Positions 35,551-45,332 are shown, numbered from the stretch's first letter. The stretch is 64,000 nt of DNA from Bacillus manliponensis (GCF_000712595.1 NZ_JOTN01000005.1:62001-126000), one strand, 5' to 3'. Program-made: numbers and translations. Notes: generated by a model not told the origin, from the letters alone.

Positions 35551-36735
35551 ATGGTAGCTCAAGCACAGGTTATTGGTGTAAGTATGGTGAAATTTGAAAA
35601 ACCAGGGAAACATGAGCCGTATGAAACGATGGCAGCAAAAGCGATAACGGGAGCATTAGCTGATGCGGGTATCGAGTTGAAAGATGTGGAACAAGCGTAT
35701 GCTAGTTATGTATATGGAGATAGTACATGCGGGCAAACAGCATTCTATCAAGTTGGAATGACAGGTATTCCGATTATCAATGTGAATAATAATTGTTCCT
35801 CAGGATCAACAGCGCTTTATATGGCGCGGCAAGCAGTAGAAAGTGGTTTGCATGAGTGTGTATTAGCATTTGGTTTTGAAGAGATGAGACCAGGTTCTTT
35901 AGGTGAGCATTGGACTGATCGTACATCACCTTTTCAATGGATTCATCATCGTTATGATGAGTTAAGTAAGGACTTACCTGATGGTCCAATTGCATTAAAA
36001 GTATTTGGAGCAGCTGGATTGGAATATATCGAGAAATATGGTGCAAACCCTAATATTTATGGGAAAGTAGCTGTGAAATCAAGACGACATGCTATAAATA
36101 ATCCATATTCTTTATTTACAAAAGATCTTCAATTAGAGGAAGTGATGAGTGCTCCTGTTGTTTTTCCAGGTTTAACGAGGTTTATGGCGTGTCCGCCAAC
36201 ATGTGGAGCAGCAGCTGTAGTTGTATGCAGCGAACGCTTTATGAAAAAACATAATGTGCAAAATGCAGTGAAAATTATCGCTCAATCAATGACAACGGAT
36301 TTGCCAAGTAGTACAAAAGATCATATTCATTTAGTTGGATCTAATATGACAAAGCGTGCTGCTCAGCAAGTGTATGAACAAGCCGGTATTGAACCGAAAG
36401 ATGTTGATGTTGTAGAGTTACATGATTGCTTTACACCAAATGAGGTCATTACGTATGAAAGTTTAGGACTTTGTGAAGAAGGCGAAGCAGAAAAGCTGAT
36501 TCAAGACGGTGATAATACGTATGGTGGGAAATATGTAGTAAATCCTTCGGGCGGCTTAATGTCGAAGGGGCATCCTTTAGGGGCTACCGGCTTAGCGCAA
36601 TGTACAGAACTAGTTTGGCATCTAAGAGGAGATGCTGGCAGCCGTCAGGTGGAACATGCCAAAATTGCGTTGCAGCATAACCTCGGATTAGGTGGAGCGT
36701 GTGTAGTAACAGCATATAGCGCGGCTAAGCTATGA
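35551..36735 (+). CDS. Thiolase / SCP-x-type lipid-transfer acetyl-CoA acetyltransferase
   Basis: A 394-residue protein of the non-decarboxylating thiolase family, SCP-x branch. The nucleophilic Cys is in NVNNNCSSGSTALYMARQ (about 82). VELHDCFTPNEVITYE is the SCP-x-type His motif and SKGHPLGATGLAQCTELVW carries the second catalytic His. It cleaves 3-ketoacyl-CoA with CoA. AAAGGAGG precedes the ATG. Fourth gene of the operon. SCP-x enzymes often favour branched or bulky acyl chains. Confidence 0.9.
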   Translation: MVAQAQVIGVSMVKFEKPGKHEPYETMAAKAITGALADAGIELKDVEQAYASYVYGDSTCGQTAFYQVGMTGIPIINVNNNCSSGSTALYMARQAVESGLHECVLAFGFEEMRPGSLGEHWTDRTSPFQWIHHRYDELSKDLPDGPIALKVFGAAGLEYIEKYGANPNIYGKVAVKSRRHAINNPYSLFTKDLQLEEVMSAPVVFPGLTRFMACPPTCGAAAVVVCSERFMKKHNVQNAVKIIAQSMTTDLPSSTKDHIHLVGSNMTKRAAQQVYEQAGIEPKDVDVVELHDCFTPNEVITYESLGLCEEGEAEKLIQDGDNTYGGKYVVNPSGGLMSKGHPLGATGLAQCTELVWHLRGDAGSRQVEHAKIALQHNLGLGGACVVTAYSAAKL

Positions 36736-36797
36736 ATGTAATATTCATTTTTAAAAAGAAATAATCAGTTTAATGATAGAGAAGGGGGACTTAATAC

Positions 36798-38492
36798 ATG
36801 AGAATGGTAAAAGGATTTCCGTCTACATCTATGAATGATTATCAATTGAATACAACAACTTTTATGAGACATGCAGTACGTAATTTTCCAAATCAAGAAA
36901 TTTTGTATCGTAATAATGATGGGTTTCAGAAATATACGTATAAAGATGCGTACACACGGATGATGAAAATTGCTAATTTTCTCGAAAATAAACTTGGCGT
37001 ACATTCAGGGGATAGACTTGGAGTGCTAGATTGGAATTCTCATAGACATTTTGAATTATATTTTGCAATCCCGGGTATAGGTGCTACGATGTTACAAATG
37101 AATTTACGAATCGCTGTAGATGATTTATCTTATATAGTCAATCATGGGCAAGCGAAATATCTTTTTGTTGATGAATCTTTGTTGCCTATAGCGGAGGCAC
37201 TTGCTCCAAGCTTAGAGACAGTTAAAGGGTTTATCATTATGTCAAATAAGCCAAGGAAAGAAATAAAAACAACATTATCGCCAATTTATCACTTTGAAGA
37301 AATGATAGAAGAAGAAAGTGATAGTTATGATTGGCCGATGATAGACGAAACAACAGCTTATAGTGCATCCTATACATCTGGAACAACCGGAAAACCGAAA
37401 GGCGTATATTATTCGCATCGTAATATTTATCTTCATACAATGGTAGAAGCTGCTTATTTTGGTGTAAATAGTCATGATTGCTTATTGGTGATTGTACCGA
37501 TGTTTCATGCACAGTCGTGGGGGCTTGTTCATACTTCTGTTATGATGGGAGCGAAAATGATTTTTCCGGGTCGGTATGTGGCAGAAGAAACATCTTTTCT
37601 TGTGGATTTAATATCACTGGAGAATGTAACGATTGCAGCGGGATCACCAGCTATTTTTCTTCCAATGTTGCATTATATTCAAACATTAGAGACTCCCCCT
37701 AATTTGTCAAAAGCAAGGTTTTTGTCTGGTTCTACAGAGCCACCAATTTCATTAATGAAAAATTTTAAAGAGCTAACAGGAGCAGAAATTGTTCATGCGT
37801 TTGGAGCAACAGAAACAACACCAATGGTTACAATTAATTATCATATCAATCCAACTTTAAAAGGAAAATTAACAAAAGAAGAAGAGTGGGACATAAGAAG
37901 AAAGCAAGGATTGCCGGTGACAGGAATTGATGTAAAATTATGTAATCCTGATACGGGTGAAGAGGTTCCACGTGATGGGAAAACTGTTGGAGAACTACGC
38001 GTAAGAGGTCCGTGGATTACAGGTTCCTATTATAATGCTCCAGAAACAGCTAATCATTTTCATGAAGGATATTGGCGTAGCGGAGATGCAGGTACGATTG
38101 ATGAAAATGGCTATGTAAAAATTGTAGATCGAATTAAAGATGTTATTAAAAGTGGTGGAGAATGGATTTCTTCAATCGACATGGAAAATATATTAATCGG
38201 TCACCCGAATATTCTTGATGCAGCAGTTGTTGGTATTCCGCATCCAAAATGGCAAGAACGTCCGCTTGCCCTTGTTGTTACAAAAGATAAGAAAGAAATT
38301 GCAAGAGAGGAATTAGATAGTCTGTTATATGCAACTTTCGCAAAATGGCAATTGCCAGATCAAATTTTGTTTGTGAACGAAATCCCAAAAACGAGTGTAG
38401 GGAAATGTAATAAAAAAGAAATTGTAAAGACATATGAAAAATTATATATGCCATCTATGGAGGAAACCTCGTCAGAAATAGAGTATAGCTAA
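36798..38492 (+). CDS. Long-chain/medium-chain fatty-acid-CoA ligase (AMP-binding)
   Basis: A 564-residue ANL-superfamily ligase activating a carboxylic acid with ATP and CoA. Motifs: P-loop ASYTSGTTGKPKGVYYSHR (about 196-214), HAFGATETTPM (A5), YWRSGDAGTID (A7), RIKDVIKSGGEWIS (A8) and catalytic Lys in KTSVGKCNKKEI (A10). Last gene of the operon, with AAGGGGG upstream, and the likely entry point for the free acid into the pathway. Confidence 0.92.
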   Translation: MRMVKGFPSTSMNDYQLNTTTFMRHAVRNFPNQEILYRNNDGFQKYTYKDAYTRMMKIANFLENKLGVHSGDRLGVLDWNSHRHFELYFAIPGIGATMLQMNLRIAVDDLSYIVNHGQAKYLFVDESLLPIAEALAPSLETVKGFIIMSNKPRKEIKTTLSPIYHFEEMIEEESDSYDWPMIDETTAYSASYTSGTTGKPKGVYYSHRNIYLHTMVEAAYFGVNSHDCLLVIVPMFHAQSWGLVHTSVMMGAKMIFPGRYVAEETSFLVDLISLENVTIAAGSPAIFLPMLHYIQTLETPPNLSKARFLSGSTEPPISLMKNFKELTGAEIVHAFGATETTPMVTINYHINPTLKGKLTKEEEWDIRRKQGLPVTGIDVKLCNPDTGEEVPRDGKTVGELRVRGPWITGSYYNAPETANHFHEGYWRSGDAGTIDENGYVKIVDRIKDVIKSGGEWISSIDMENILIGHPNILDAAVVGIPHPKWQERPLALVVTKDKKEIAREELDSLLYATFAKWQLPDQILFVNEIPKTSVGKCNKKEIVKTYEKLYMPSMEETSSEIEYS

Positions 38493-38549
38493 TCGTTGTT
38501 ACACCAGTATTGAAAAAATATATGTTTATAGGGATATTCCGTTGTTATG

Positions 38550-38583
38550 AAAGTCATCTAATCGTATGTTAGGTGGCTTTTCT
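38550..38583 (+). terminator. Terminator of the acyl-CoA operon
   Basis: AAAGTCATCTAA / TTAGGTGGCTTT stem with G-T pairs, then TT. Confidence 0.75.
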
Positions 38584-38634
38584 AATGCAAAAAAAGATTA
38601 ATTTTTGTAAAATTGAAACAAAGGGGGTGGAATG

Positions 38635-39084
38635 ATGATACGAAAAGCAAAGAAAGAAGATAGTAATAGGCTTAGTGATCTAGCTTACAAGTCAAAAGCG
38701 TATTGGGGCTATTCAAAAGAGTTTTTGGAAAAATGTAAAGTTGATTTAACAGTTACGGAAACATATATCGAGAATAATCTTGTTTATGTGATAGAGGAAA
38801 GTGATGAAGTAATAGGTTTTTATAGTCTTTCAATAACAGAACGAAAACTAGATGCATTATTTATTGATCCAAATTATATCGGAAAAGGTATTGGGAAGTT
38901 GCTATGGTCACACTTGTTACAGCAAGCTAAACAGCTGCATATAGAAGATTTTACAATCGATAGCGATCCGTATGCAGAAGCTTTTTATTTGAAAATGGGG
39001 GCAGAGCGAATTGGCGAGATACAATCAACGGTCTTTCCTGAACGTCGTTTGCCGTTACTTTGTGTGAAAATGGAGGCGGTATAG
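38635..39084 (+). CDS. GNAT family N-acetyltransferase
   Basis: A 149-residue acetyltransferase. LDALFIDPNYIGKGIGKLLWSHLL (about 80-103) is the V/I-x-P-x-x-x-G-x-G-x-G-x-L acetyl-CoA site, followed by FTIDSDPYAEAFYLKMGAERIG. Substrate unknown. AAGGGGGTGG supports either of two adjacent ATG codons (38632 or 38635). The stop TAG is directly followed by the ATG of the lactonase gene, so the two are co-translated. Confidence 0.87.
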   Translation: MIRKAKKEDSNRLSDLAYKSKAYWGYSKEFLEKCKVDLTVTETYIENNLVYVIEESDEVIGFYSLSITERKLDALFIDPNYIGKGIGKLLWSHLLQQAKQLHIEDFTIDSDPYAEAFYLKMGAERIGEIQSTVFPERRLPLLCVKMEAV

Positions 39085-40134
39085 ATGAGTCATCATAAGT
39101 TGTTTGGATATATCGGAACGTATACGCGAGGTGAGAGTAAAGGGATTTATCGTTTTAAACTCGATACAGAGAAAGGAATCATTACAGATATAGAAGTTGC
39201 GAGTAGTTTACAGAATCCTACTTACTTAGCAATTAGCAAAGATAACAAATACTTATATTCAGTTGTGAAAGAAGGCAAACAAGGTGGCGTAGCAGCTTTT
39301 TTGATTCATCATGAAACGAAAAGTCTTGAATTATTAAATATACAAGTACAAGATGGAGCACCACCATGTCATGTAAATGTTGATGATGAAAATCAAACGG
39401 TAGTTATTGCGAACTATCATAAAGGAACAGTTGAATCATATGTTGTGAATGGAGAATTACAAACAGTGACATCGATTATTAGACATAAAGGTTCAGGACC
39501 AAATGAAGAAAGACAAGAAAAAGCACATACACACTACGCAGCGTTTACACCAGATCAGCAATACGTTGTCGCTGTTGATTTAGGAACGGATCAACTTGTT
39601 ACATATGCGTTACATAACGGAGTTTTAACAAAAGTGAATGAGTTACGTATTAAGCCTGGAAGTGGTCCAAGACATCTCGCTTTTCATCCAAATGGAACAT
39701 ATGCTTATATGATGACTGAACTCAGTTCAGAAATTATTGTGTTAATATATCATGCTGAGAATGGTAGTTTTCAAGAAATTCAATCGATTTCTACTCTTCC
39801 TAAAGATTGGAGTGAGGAGAGTTATGGTAGCGCCATTCATATTTCAGCTGATGGTCGTTTTGTTTACGCAGCAAATAGAGGGCATAATAGCATTGCTCTG
39901 TTTCAAGTGAATGATATGACCGGAGAATTACAATTTATTGAGTATACACACACAGAAGGACATTGGCCTAGGGATTTTGAATTAGATCCAACTGGTACAT
40001 TCCTTGTTGCGGCGAATGAGAAGTCGAATAATCTCGCTTTGTTTTTAAGAGATAAGGAAACAGGGCAGTTAAAGGTATTACATTCTCGTATAGAGGTGCC
40101 AGAGCCGGTTTGTGTGAAGTTTTTGCATATATAG
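39085..40134 (+). CDS. Lactonase family beta-propeller protein (6-phosphogluconolactonase type)
   Basis: A 349-residue seven-bladed beta-propeller of the Pgl/YkgB family (YkgB in B. subtilis), which hydrolyses 6-phosphogluconolactone in the pentose phosphate pathway. Features: N-terminal FGYIGTYTRGESKGIYRF, the repeated blades NPTYLAISKDNKYLY, GPRHLAFHPNGTYAYMM and the C-terminal WPRDFELDPTGTFLVAANE. Length is typical. Immediately follows the acetyltransferase gene. Confidence 0.88.
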   Translation: MSHHKLFGYIGTYTRGESKGIYRFKLDTEKGIITDIEVASSLQNPTYLAISKDNKYLYSVVKEGKQGGVAAFLIHHETKSLELLNIQVQDGAPPCHVNVDDENQTVVIANYHKGTVESYVVNGELQTVTSIIRHKGSGPNEERQEKAHTHYAAFTPDQQYVVAVDLGTDQLVTYALHNGVLTKVNELRIKPGSGPRHLAFHPNGTYAYMMTELSSEIIVLIYHAENGSFQEIQSISTLPKDWSEESYGSAIHISADGRFVYAANRGHNSIALFQVNDMTGELQFIEYTHTEGHWPRDFELDPTGTFLVAANEKSNNLALFLRDKETGQLKVLHSRIEVPEPVCVKFLHI

Positions 40135-40267
40135 ACCAAGAAAAAGAGTAGTTTCATATCCTCCTTGCTTAAAATTATGTAACATCGCATAAACCATTTA
40201 GGAAAAGGAAACATAGGAATAACGTTTACAATATTTTCTTGTGGAATAGAGAAAGGAGGATACGACA

Positions 40268-42043
40268 ATGGTAGAAGAGAAATCAAAAAAGCTTGGCTTA
40301 GCACTTTCAGGTGGAGGGTTTCGTGCAGCATTTTTTCATATTGGTGTTTTGGCGAGAATGGCGGATTCTGGTATACTTCGGCATGTTGAAGTTATATCTA
40401 CTGTATCAGGTGGTTCTATCATTGGTGCGCTCTATTATCTTCATGTCAAAAAATTGCTTGAAGAAAAAAGAGACGATGAAATTACAGATGAAGACTATCA
40501 AGAAATCATTGTGAAAATTGAAGTCGATTTTTTGAAAGCTGTTCAGCGAAACTTTCGATTGCGCACGTTTCTTAATCCAATAAAAAACTTAAGAATGAGC
40601 TTACCTAATTATTCACGAAGCGATCATATTGGTGAGCTTTATGATAAATATTTGTATCGTCATGTTTTAAATCCTAAAAATACAGATGCAATACAGATGA
40701 GATATTTAAAGGTACAACCGTGTGATGAATCATCTTCTTTTTGTCCGAAAGAAGGGAATAGCAGTAGAAAAGCGAAAGTGCCTACTCTTATGATAAATGC
40801 TACTGTTTTAAACAATGGACATAACTGGTGTTTTCGTGCAGAAGGTATGGGCGAACCCGAATTTAGCGAAGTATTACAATCAAATCCCTTAAATGGAGAA
40901 ATCGATAAAAACTTTATACTTAAAAAGGTGAAATCATACAAAGATATATGCGAACATGGAGATTTTGAATTAGGTTTAGCTGTTGCTGCCTCAGCGTGTC
41001 TCCCAGGTGTTTTCGCTCCGCTGGCAATTAGTAACCTATACTATGAAGGCGTTCGTGTACAGTTAGTAGATGGCGGTGTTCATGATAATCAAGGAATTAT
41101 TGGATTACTTGATCATAATTATCCATGTACGCATTTCATTATAAGTGATGCATCAGGACAGATGAATGACGAAAAAGAACCAGGTGTGCAAATTCCTAGT
41201 GTGTTAACGCGTACGAATAGCATTTTAATGGACCATGTTCAGGAACAGCAACTTTCAACATTGACAAAGGAGTATTTAGATCATGTTGTATTCTTACATT
41301 TGAAAAAAGGATTGCCAGTGGAGGAAGTACCTTATTATAAGAAGCATGGTGAACCTTCAAGTAAGTGTCGCTCGTATGAAATAGAACCATCCGCTAAAGA
41401 ATTTGGAGTGAACGAGTGTGTGCAAAGGTGTCTTTCTGACGTAAGAACGGATTTAGATTCTTTCTCCGATGTAGAAGCCTTTTCTCTTATGCTTGATGGT
41501 TATAAAATGAGTAAATATGAATTTTATAAACAAAATATAAAAACATTTATTGCAGATGAACATTTAAAGGAAAAAGAATATCAATTTTTAAAAATGGATA
41601 AATGGGTTTCAGCTTCAGCTGTTGATCCATATTATAAGCGTATGCTTGAAGCTTCGAGTATGCGGTTCTTTAGAGCACTTGGAATAAATAAACTAGCAAA
41701 AGTTACAATGGTTATAGCGGTAATGTTACTTTTTGTAGTCTTCGTTACTAGTTATGGACAAGAGTTTGTTCAGTGGACAAAAGAGCCAATAAAAAAGGGA
41801 ACGATACTAGTCATACTACTCCTTATATTTCTCTTATCTATTTCTTATTTCAATAGATATCGTACGTCATATAGTAGCGTGATAGTTCAGTTTCTATTAA
41901 TTGGTTTACCAACAGCACTTGTTTCATTAATAGGATGTATATTTATTTGGATGTATCTTTTTACATTTGACCGTCTATTTTTATATTTAGGGCAATTTGA
42001 TGTGTTTGAGAAGATGCAAAAGAAGAGAGGTTTTAAAAAATAA
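40268..42043 (+). CDS. Patatin-like phospholipase with C-terminal membrane segments
   Basis: A 591-residue protein. The patatin domain (about 8-400) has oxyanion motif LALSGGGFRAAFFHIGVL, nucleophilic Ser in STVSGGSIIGALYY and catalytic Asp in LVDGGVHDNQG, so the Ser-Asp dyad is complete. It would hydrolyse acyl esters of membrane lipids. Residues 150-160 and 370-400 contain several Cys. Three to four C-terminal helices (about 480-575) anchor it in the membrane, which is unusual for bacterial patatins. GAAAGGAGG lies upstream. Single gene. Confidence 0.87.
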   Translation: MVEEKSKKLGLALSGGGFRAAFFHIGVLARMADSGILRHVEVISTVSGGSIIGALYYLHVKKLLEEKRDDEITDEDYQEIIVKIEVDFLKAVQRNFRLRTFLNPIKNLRMSLPNYSRSDHIGELYDKYLYRHVLNPKNTDAIQMRYLKVQPCDESSSFCPKEGNSSRKAKVPTLMINATVLNNGHNWCFRAEGMGEPEFSEVLQSNPLNGEIDKNFILKKVKSYKDICEHGDFELGLAVAASACLPGVFAPLAISNLYYEGVRVQLVDGGVHDNQGIIGLLDHNYPCTHFIISDASGQMNDEKEPGVQIPSVLTRTNSILMDHVQEQQLSTLTKEYLDHVVFLHLKKGLPVEEVPYYKKHGEPSSKCRSYEIEPSAKEFGVNECVQRCLSDVRTDLDSFSDVEAFSLMLDGYKMSKYEFYKQNIKTFIADEHLKEKEYQFLKMDKWVSASAVDPYYKRMLEASSMRFFRALGINKLAKVTMVIAVMLLFVVFVTSYGQEFVQWTKEPIKKGTILVILLLIFLLSISYFNRYRTSYSSVIVQFLLIGLPTALVSLIGCIFIWMYLFTFDRLFLYLGQFDVFEKMQKKRGFKK

Positions 42044-42053
42044 TGCAGTGTGA

Positions 42054-42308
42054 AAAGGGCTGATTGAAAACTTAGCTATTTTACAAGAAAACAGTTCTAT
42101 TAAATGGACATTCCTTAGCCGTGCTGCCTTTTTTGATCCAGCAGGTAAGAGAACAGGTTCTTATCAAAAAGGAAAGGACCATCTACTTGTGAATCGTAGC
42201 GGACAAAGTTATGTGAGTTATGCAGACTATGCAATTGCCGTTATAGATGAAATAGAAAATCCTCAGCATATGAATGAGCGATTTACTATTGTTTCTGAAG
42301 TAGAATAA
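42054..42308 (+). pseudogene. C-terminal remnant of an NAD(P)H-binding oxidoreductase (NADH-flavin reductase-like)
   Basis: An 83-codon open frame without a proper start. It reads WTFLSRAAFFDPAGKRTGSY, then SYVSYADYAIAVIDEIENP and ends RFTIVSEVE. This is the C-terminal third of the Rrf2-linked NADH-flavin reductase/NmrA-like family (about 210 residues when intact). The N-terminal Rossmann part is absent, replaced by the patatin gene's end, so a deletion has removed it. Not expected to be functional. Confidence 0.7.
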
Positions 42309-42337
42309 GGTTTGTATGAATGAATAAATGATTGCTG

Positions 42338-42372
42338 AAACCACCATTGAATTTTTCGATGGTGGTTTTTCT
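42338..42372 (+). terminator. Rho-independent terminator
   Basis: AAACCACCAT / ATGGTGGTTT stem followed by TTTCTT, after the oxidoreductase remnant. Confidence 0.88.
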
Positions 42373-42470
42373 TATGCTTGACACTGTTTCATTTTTTGCA
42401 CTTAAATAGAATGTAGAACAGCTACTTCATACCGCAACATCGTATAAAATAGTAGGAAGGACGTAATGTT

Positions 42471-43166
42471 ATGACAACAAATATTTTAATTGTTGATGAT
42501 GAACCAGAAATTGTGCAACTTGTTGCGCTGTATTTAAGAAACGAAGGATATGTTATTCATACTGCTTTTAATGGTGTGGAGGCGTTAGAAGTTATAGAGG
42601 AGAAACAGCCTCATTTAATGATATTAGATATTATGATGCCAAACATAGACGGGATAGAAGTTTGTAGGCGAATAAGAGAATTCAGTAATATTCCTATTCT
42701 GATGTTAAGTGCAAAAGTTGAAGATATGGATAAAATATTAGGGTTAATGACAGGTGCTGATGATTATATGATTAAACCTTTTAATCCATTAGAACTTGTT
42801 GCCAGAGTAAAAGCTTTATTAAGAAGGTCTTCTTTTCAAAATATAAGTAAACAAGATGAAAAAGGAAATACGATACAAATTAAGTCTCTTATTATTAATA
42901 AAGAAACTCATACGGTGAAAGCTGGAAATAATAATATAAAGCTAACACCAATTGAATTTGAAATTTTATACTTGTTGGCATCTCACCCTGGAAGAGTATA
43001 TCGTTCTGAGGAAATCTTTGAACTAGTGTGGAAAGATATAGCATGTGACTCCAATAAAACAGTAATGGTTCACATTAGTAACATTAGGGAAAAGTTAGAA
43101 GTTGCTTTAGAAGGTGAGAAAATTATTCATACTGTTTGGGGAGTTGGGTATAAAATTGAACGATAA
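42471..43166 (+). CDS. OmpR-family response regulator (VanR-like)
   Basis: A 231-residue regulator: acidic pair DDE, phospho-acceptor Asp in LMILDIMMPNIDGIEVC (about 53), Ser in MLSAKVE, Lys in MIKPF, and a winged helix ending HTVWGVGYKIER. Closely related to the partial regulator at the window start, and both resemble VanR. AAGGACG lies upstream of the ATG. It probably acts on the D,D-carboxypeptidase promoter, which carries TCTTTA repeats at helical spacing. Confidence 0.93.
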   Translation: MTTNILIVDDEPEIVQLVALYLRNEGYVIHTAFNGVEALEVIEEKQPHLMILDIMMPNIDGIEVCRRIREFSNIPILMLSAKVEDMDKILGLMTGADDYMIKPFNPLELVARVKALLRRSSFQNISKQDEKGNTIQIKSLIINKETHTVKAGNNNIKLTPIEFEILYLLASHPGRVYRSEEIFELVWKDIACDSNKTVMVHISNIREKLEVALEGEKIIHTVWGVGYKIER

Positions 43167-44316
43167 TTCATGGCAAATTCTTAAATCAATTCCGAAATGG
43201 AAAATGTGTATATATGTTTTATTATCAATATGTTTAGCGCTAAGTACACTTTATCTGTTAGAAGTAATTTTTTGGGGCCTTGATGTGACTTCTGTTACCT
43301 TTCATACAGTTCGGGTAGAATTTTCGAAGGCTTATGGACCGAGGCATTTAGAACGTCTCGTTGGTATGCTATATTATTTCTTGCATTTTATCTTTATTCT
43401 TTTGTATATCGTACTGTTTTACATGCGTGAAAAAAGACTATATTTGAAAAGATACTTTAATCAAATTTTGGAAGAAATTCGGCTTATTGGTAATATTAAT
43501 TTCGAGCATGAAATTAACGTATTACCAAATACACAGCTAGGAGACTTAGCAAAAGAAATTAACAATATCGCAAAGCAGCTAAAAGTATCAATTGAAGAAG
43601 AGCGAAGAATAGAACAAACGAAAAAAGACTTAATTACAAATGTCTCGCATGATTTACGAACACCGTTAACATCTATCGTTGGATATGTTAGTTTCATTCA
43701 ACAAGATAAGTACCGTGATGAAATAGAACTACGTTATTACATAGAAATCATCCATGATAAAGTGCTAAGATTAAACCATTTAATGAATGACTTATTTGAA
43801 TACACTCGTTTTCAAAATAAAGGAATTCATCTGCATAAAGATCCGATTTATATTACTGAGATGCTCGAACAATTAGTTGTACAATATCGATTTGATATAA
43901 AGCGAATGAATATGGAGTTTCGAGAGTTTCTCTCATCACGGGATCTCATGGTTCTTGCCGATGGAGATAAGTTAGTACGGGTATTTGAAAACTTGATTGT
44001 AAATGCGATGAGATATGGAGCAGACGGAAAGTATATAGATATTACAGTCCGTGAAGTGGATGATACGGTTGCAATAGAAATTACCAATTATGGTGATATG
44101 ATACCGGCTGCGGATTTACCTTACATATTCGAACGGTTTTACAGGGTGGAAAAATCACGTTCTACCTATACAGGAGGTTCGGGGCTTGGTTTAGCAATTG
44201 CAAAAAGTATTGTAGAACTACATGATGGGACTATTGAAGTCCGTAGCGATGCAGCACAAACAACGTTTACAGTAAAGTTGAAAGTGTTTCGGAAAGAAGT
44301 TTCACTTTATAGATAA
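43156..44316 (+). CDS. Sensor histidine kinase (VanS-like)
   Basis: About 386 residues. Two N-terminal helices flank a short loop of about 45 residues, followed by a linker, HisKA with His in NVSHDLRTPLTSIVGY, N-box ENLIVNAMRYG, F-box FERFYR and G-box GGSGLGLAIAKSIVELHDG. TTG 43156 is used, matching the sister kinase at 559; TTG 43144 or GTG 43114 are alternatives. The last residues (EVSLY) are encoded by GAAGTTTCACTTTAT, identical to the end of bcr1-like repeats, so the C-terminus may have been rewritten by such an element. Confidence 0.9.
   Translation: MNDNSWQILKSIPKWKMCIYVLLSICLALSTLYLLEVIFWGLDVTSVTFHTVRVEFSKAYGPRHLERLVGMLYYFLHFIFILLYIVLFYMREKRLYLKRYFNQILEEIRLIGNINFEHEINVLPNTQLGDLAKEINNIAKQLKVSIEEERRIEQTKKDLITNVSHDLRTPLTSIVGYVSFIQQDKYRDEIELRYYIEIIHDKVLRLNHLMNDLFEYTRFQNKGIHLHKDPIYITEMLEQLVVQYRFDIKRMNMEFREFLSSRDLMVLADGDKLVRVFENLIVNAMRYGADGKYIDITVREVDDTVAIEITNYGDMIPAADLPYIFERFYRVEKSRSTYTGGSGLGLAIAKSIVELHDGTIEVRSDAAQTTFTVKLKVFRKEVSLYR
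44296..44310 (+). repeat. bcr1 3'-end remnant inside the kinase C-terminus
   Basis: GAAGTTTCACTTTAT matches the terminal 15 bases of the full bcr1-like copy (23801-23950). It is read as EVSLY in the kinase frame. No further repeat sequence follows. Confidence 0.45.
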
Positions 44317-44369
44317 GGGAAGTGTAACGTGACCAGCAACAAGAGGGAATAAGGGAAGAGGTGAAATAT

Positions 44370-45332
44370 ATGAAAAAATTATATTCAATTGGGGAAGTTT
44401 TAATTGATTTCATTCCCATGCAAAAAGGAAAATCGTTAAAAGATGTGGTAGAGTTTCAAAGAGTTCCTGGAGGTGCACCTGCGAATGTAGCAGCCACTGT
44501 CGCGAAGTACGGGGGAAGGGCATTTATGATTACAAAGTTGGGTGCTGATGCATTTGGTGATTTCCTCTTAGAACAATTACAGCAAGCAGGTGTAAATACA
44601 GAAAAGATTACAAGAACGAATGAAGCGAATACAGGTCTTGCTTTCGTCTCATTGCGTGAAGATGGTGAGCGCGATTTTTCATTTTATCGTAATCCTTCTG
44701 CAGATTTATTGCTCAGCGAAAAGGAAATAGATGAAGAATGGTTTGAAAAAGGTGATATTCTTCATTTTTGTTCTGTTGATTTAGTAGAAAGTCCGATGAA
44801 ATATGCACATGTAAAAGCGATTCGTTCTGCTAAAGAAAAAGGAGCGATTATCAGCTTTGATCCTAACGTACGTTTGCCACTTTGGAAACTTGCTGAAGAT
44901 TGTAGAAAAACGATTTTGGAGTTTATTCCGAGTGCACATATCGTTAAAATTTCAGATGAAGAATTAACGTTTATTACAGGTATTCCTAATACAAAAGAAG
45001 CGATTGATTCTTTATTTATAGGGGGTGTAAAAGCTGTTATTTATACAAAAGGAGCACAAGGAGCGGAATTATATGTGAAGGATAGACAGTATGAATCAAC
45101 TGGATATGATGTAGTAGTACAAGATACAACAGGTGCAGGAGATGCGTTTATTGGTGGCTTTTTGTATAAATTATTAGAGAAGGGCGTAAGCCAGCAAAAC
45201 GTAGAACAGGTACTTCATATGTATTGGCAAGAGATATTAACCTTTGCAAATGCAAGTGGTGCCCTAACTACGACAGGAAAAGGAGCGATATCTTCCATTC
45301 CAACAAAAGAGGATATTGGTAAGTTAATTTAA
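44370..45332 (+). CDS. PfkB family carbohydrate kinase (fructokinase-like)
   Basis: A 320-residue ribokinase-fold sugar kinase. Signature 1 is FQRVPGGAPANVAATVAKYGG (about 30-52) and signature 2 DTTGAGDAFIGGFLYKLL (about 252-269) with the catalytic Asp. Length and the SIGEVLIDFIP start match fructokinases that make fructose-6-phosphate, but 2-keto-3-deoxygluconate kinases are similar. I use ATG 44370, seven bases after AGAGGTG; a GTG at 44361 is in frame. No sugar transporter is adjacent. A terminator follows. Confidence 0.87.
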   Translation: MKKLYSIGEVLIDFIPMQKGKSLKDVVEFQRVPGGAPANVAATVAKYGGRAFMITKLGADAFGDFLLEQLQQAGVNTEKITRTNEANTGLAFVSLREDGERDFSFYRNPSADLLLSEKEIDEEWFEKGDILHFCSVDLVESPMKYAHVKAIRSAKEKGAIISFDPNVRLPLWKLAEDCRKTILEFIPSAHIVKISDEELTFITGIPNTKEAIDSLFIGGVKAVIYTKGAQGAELYVKDRQYESTGYDVVVQDTTGAGDAFIGGFLYKLLEKGVSQQNVEQVLHMYWQEILTFANASGALTTTGKGAISSIPTKEDIGKLI

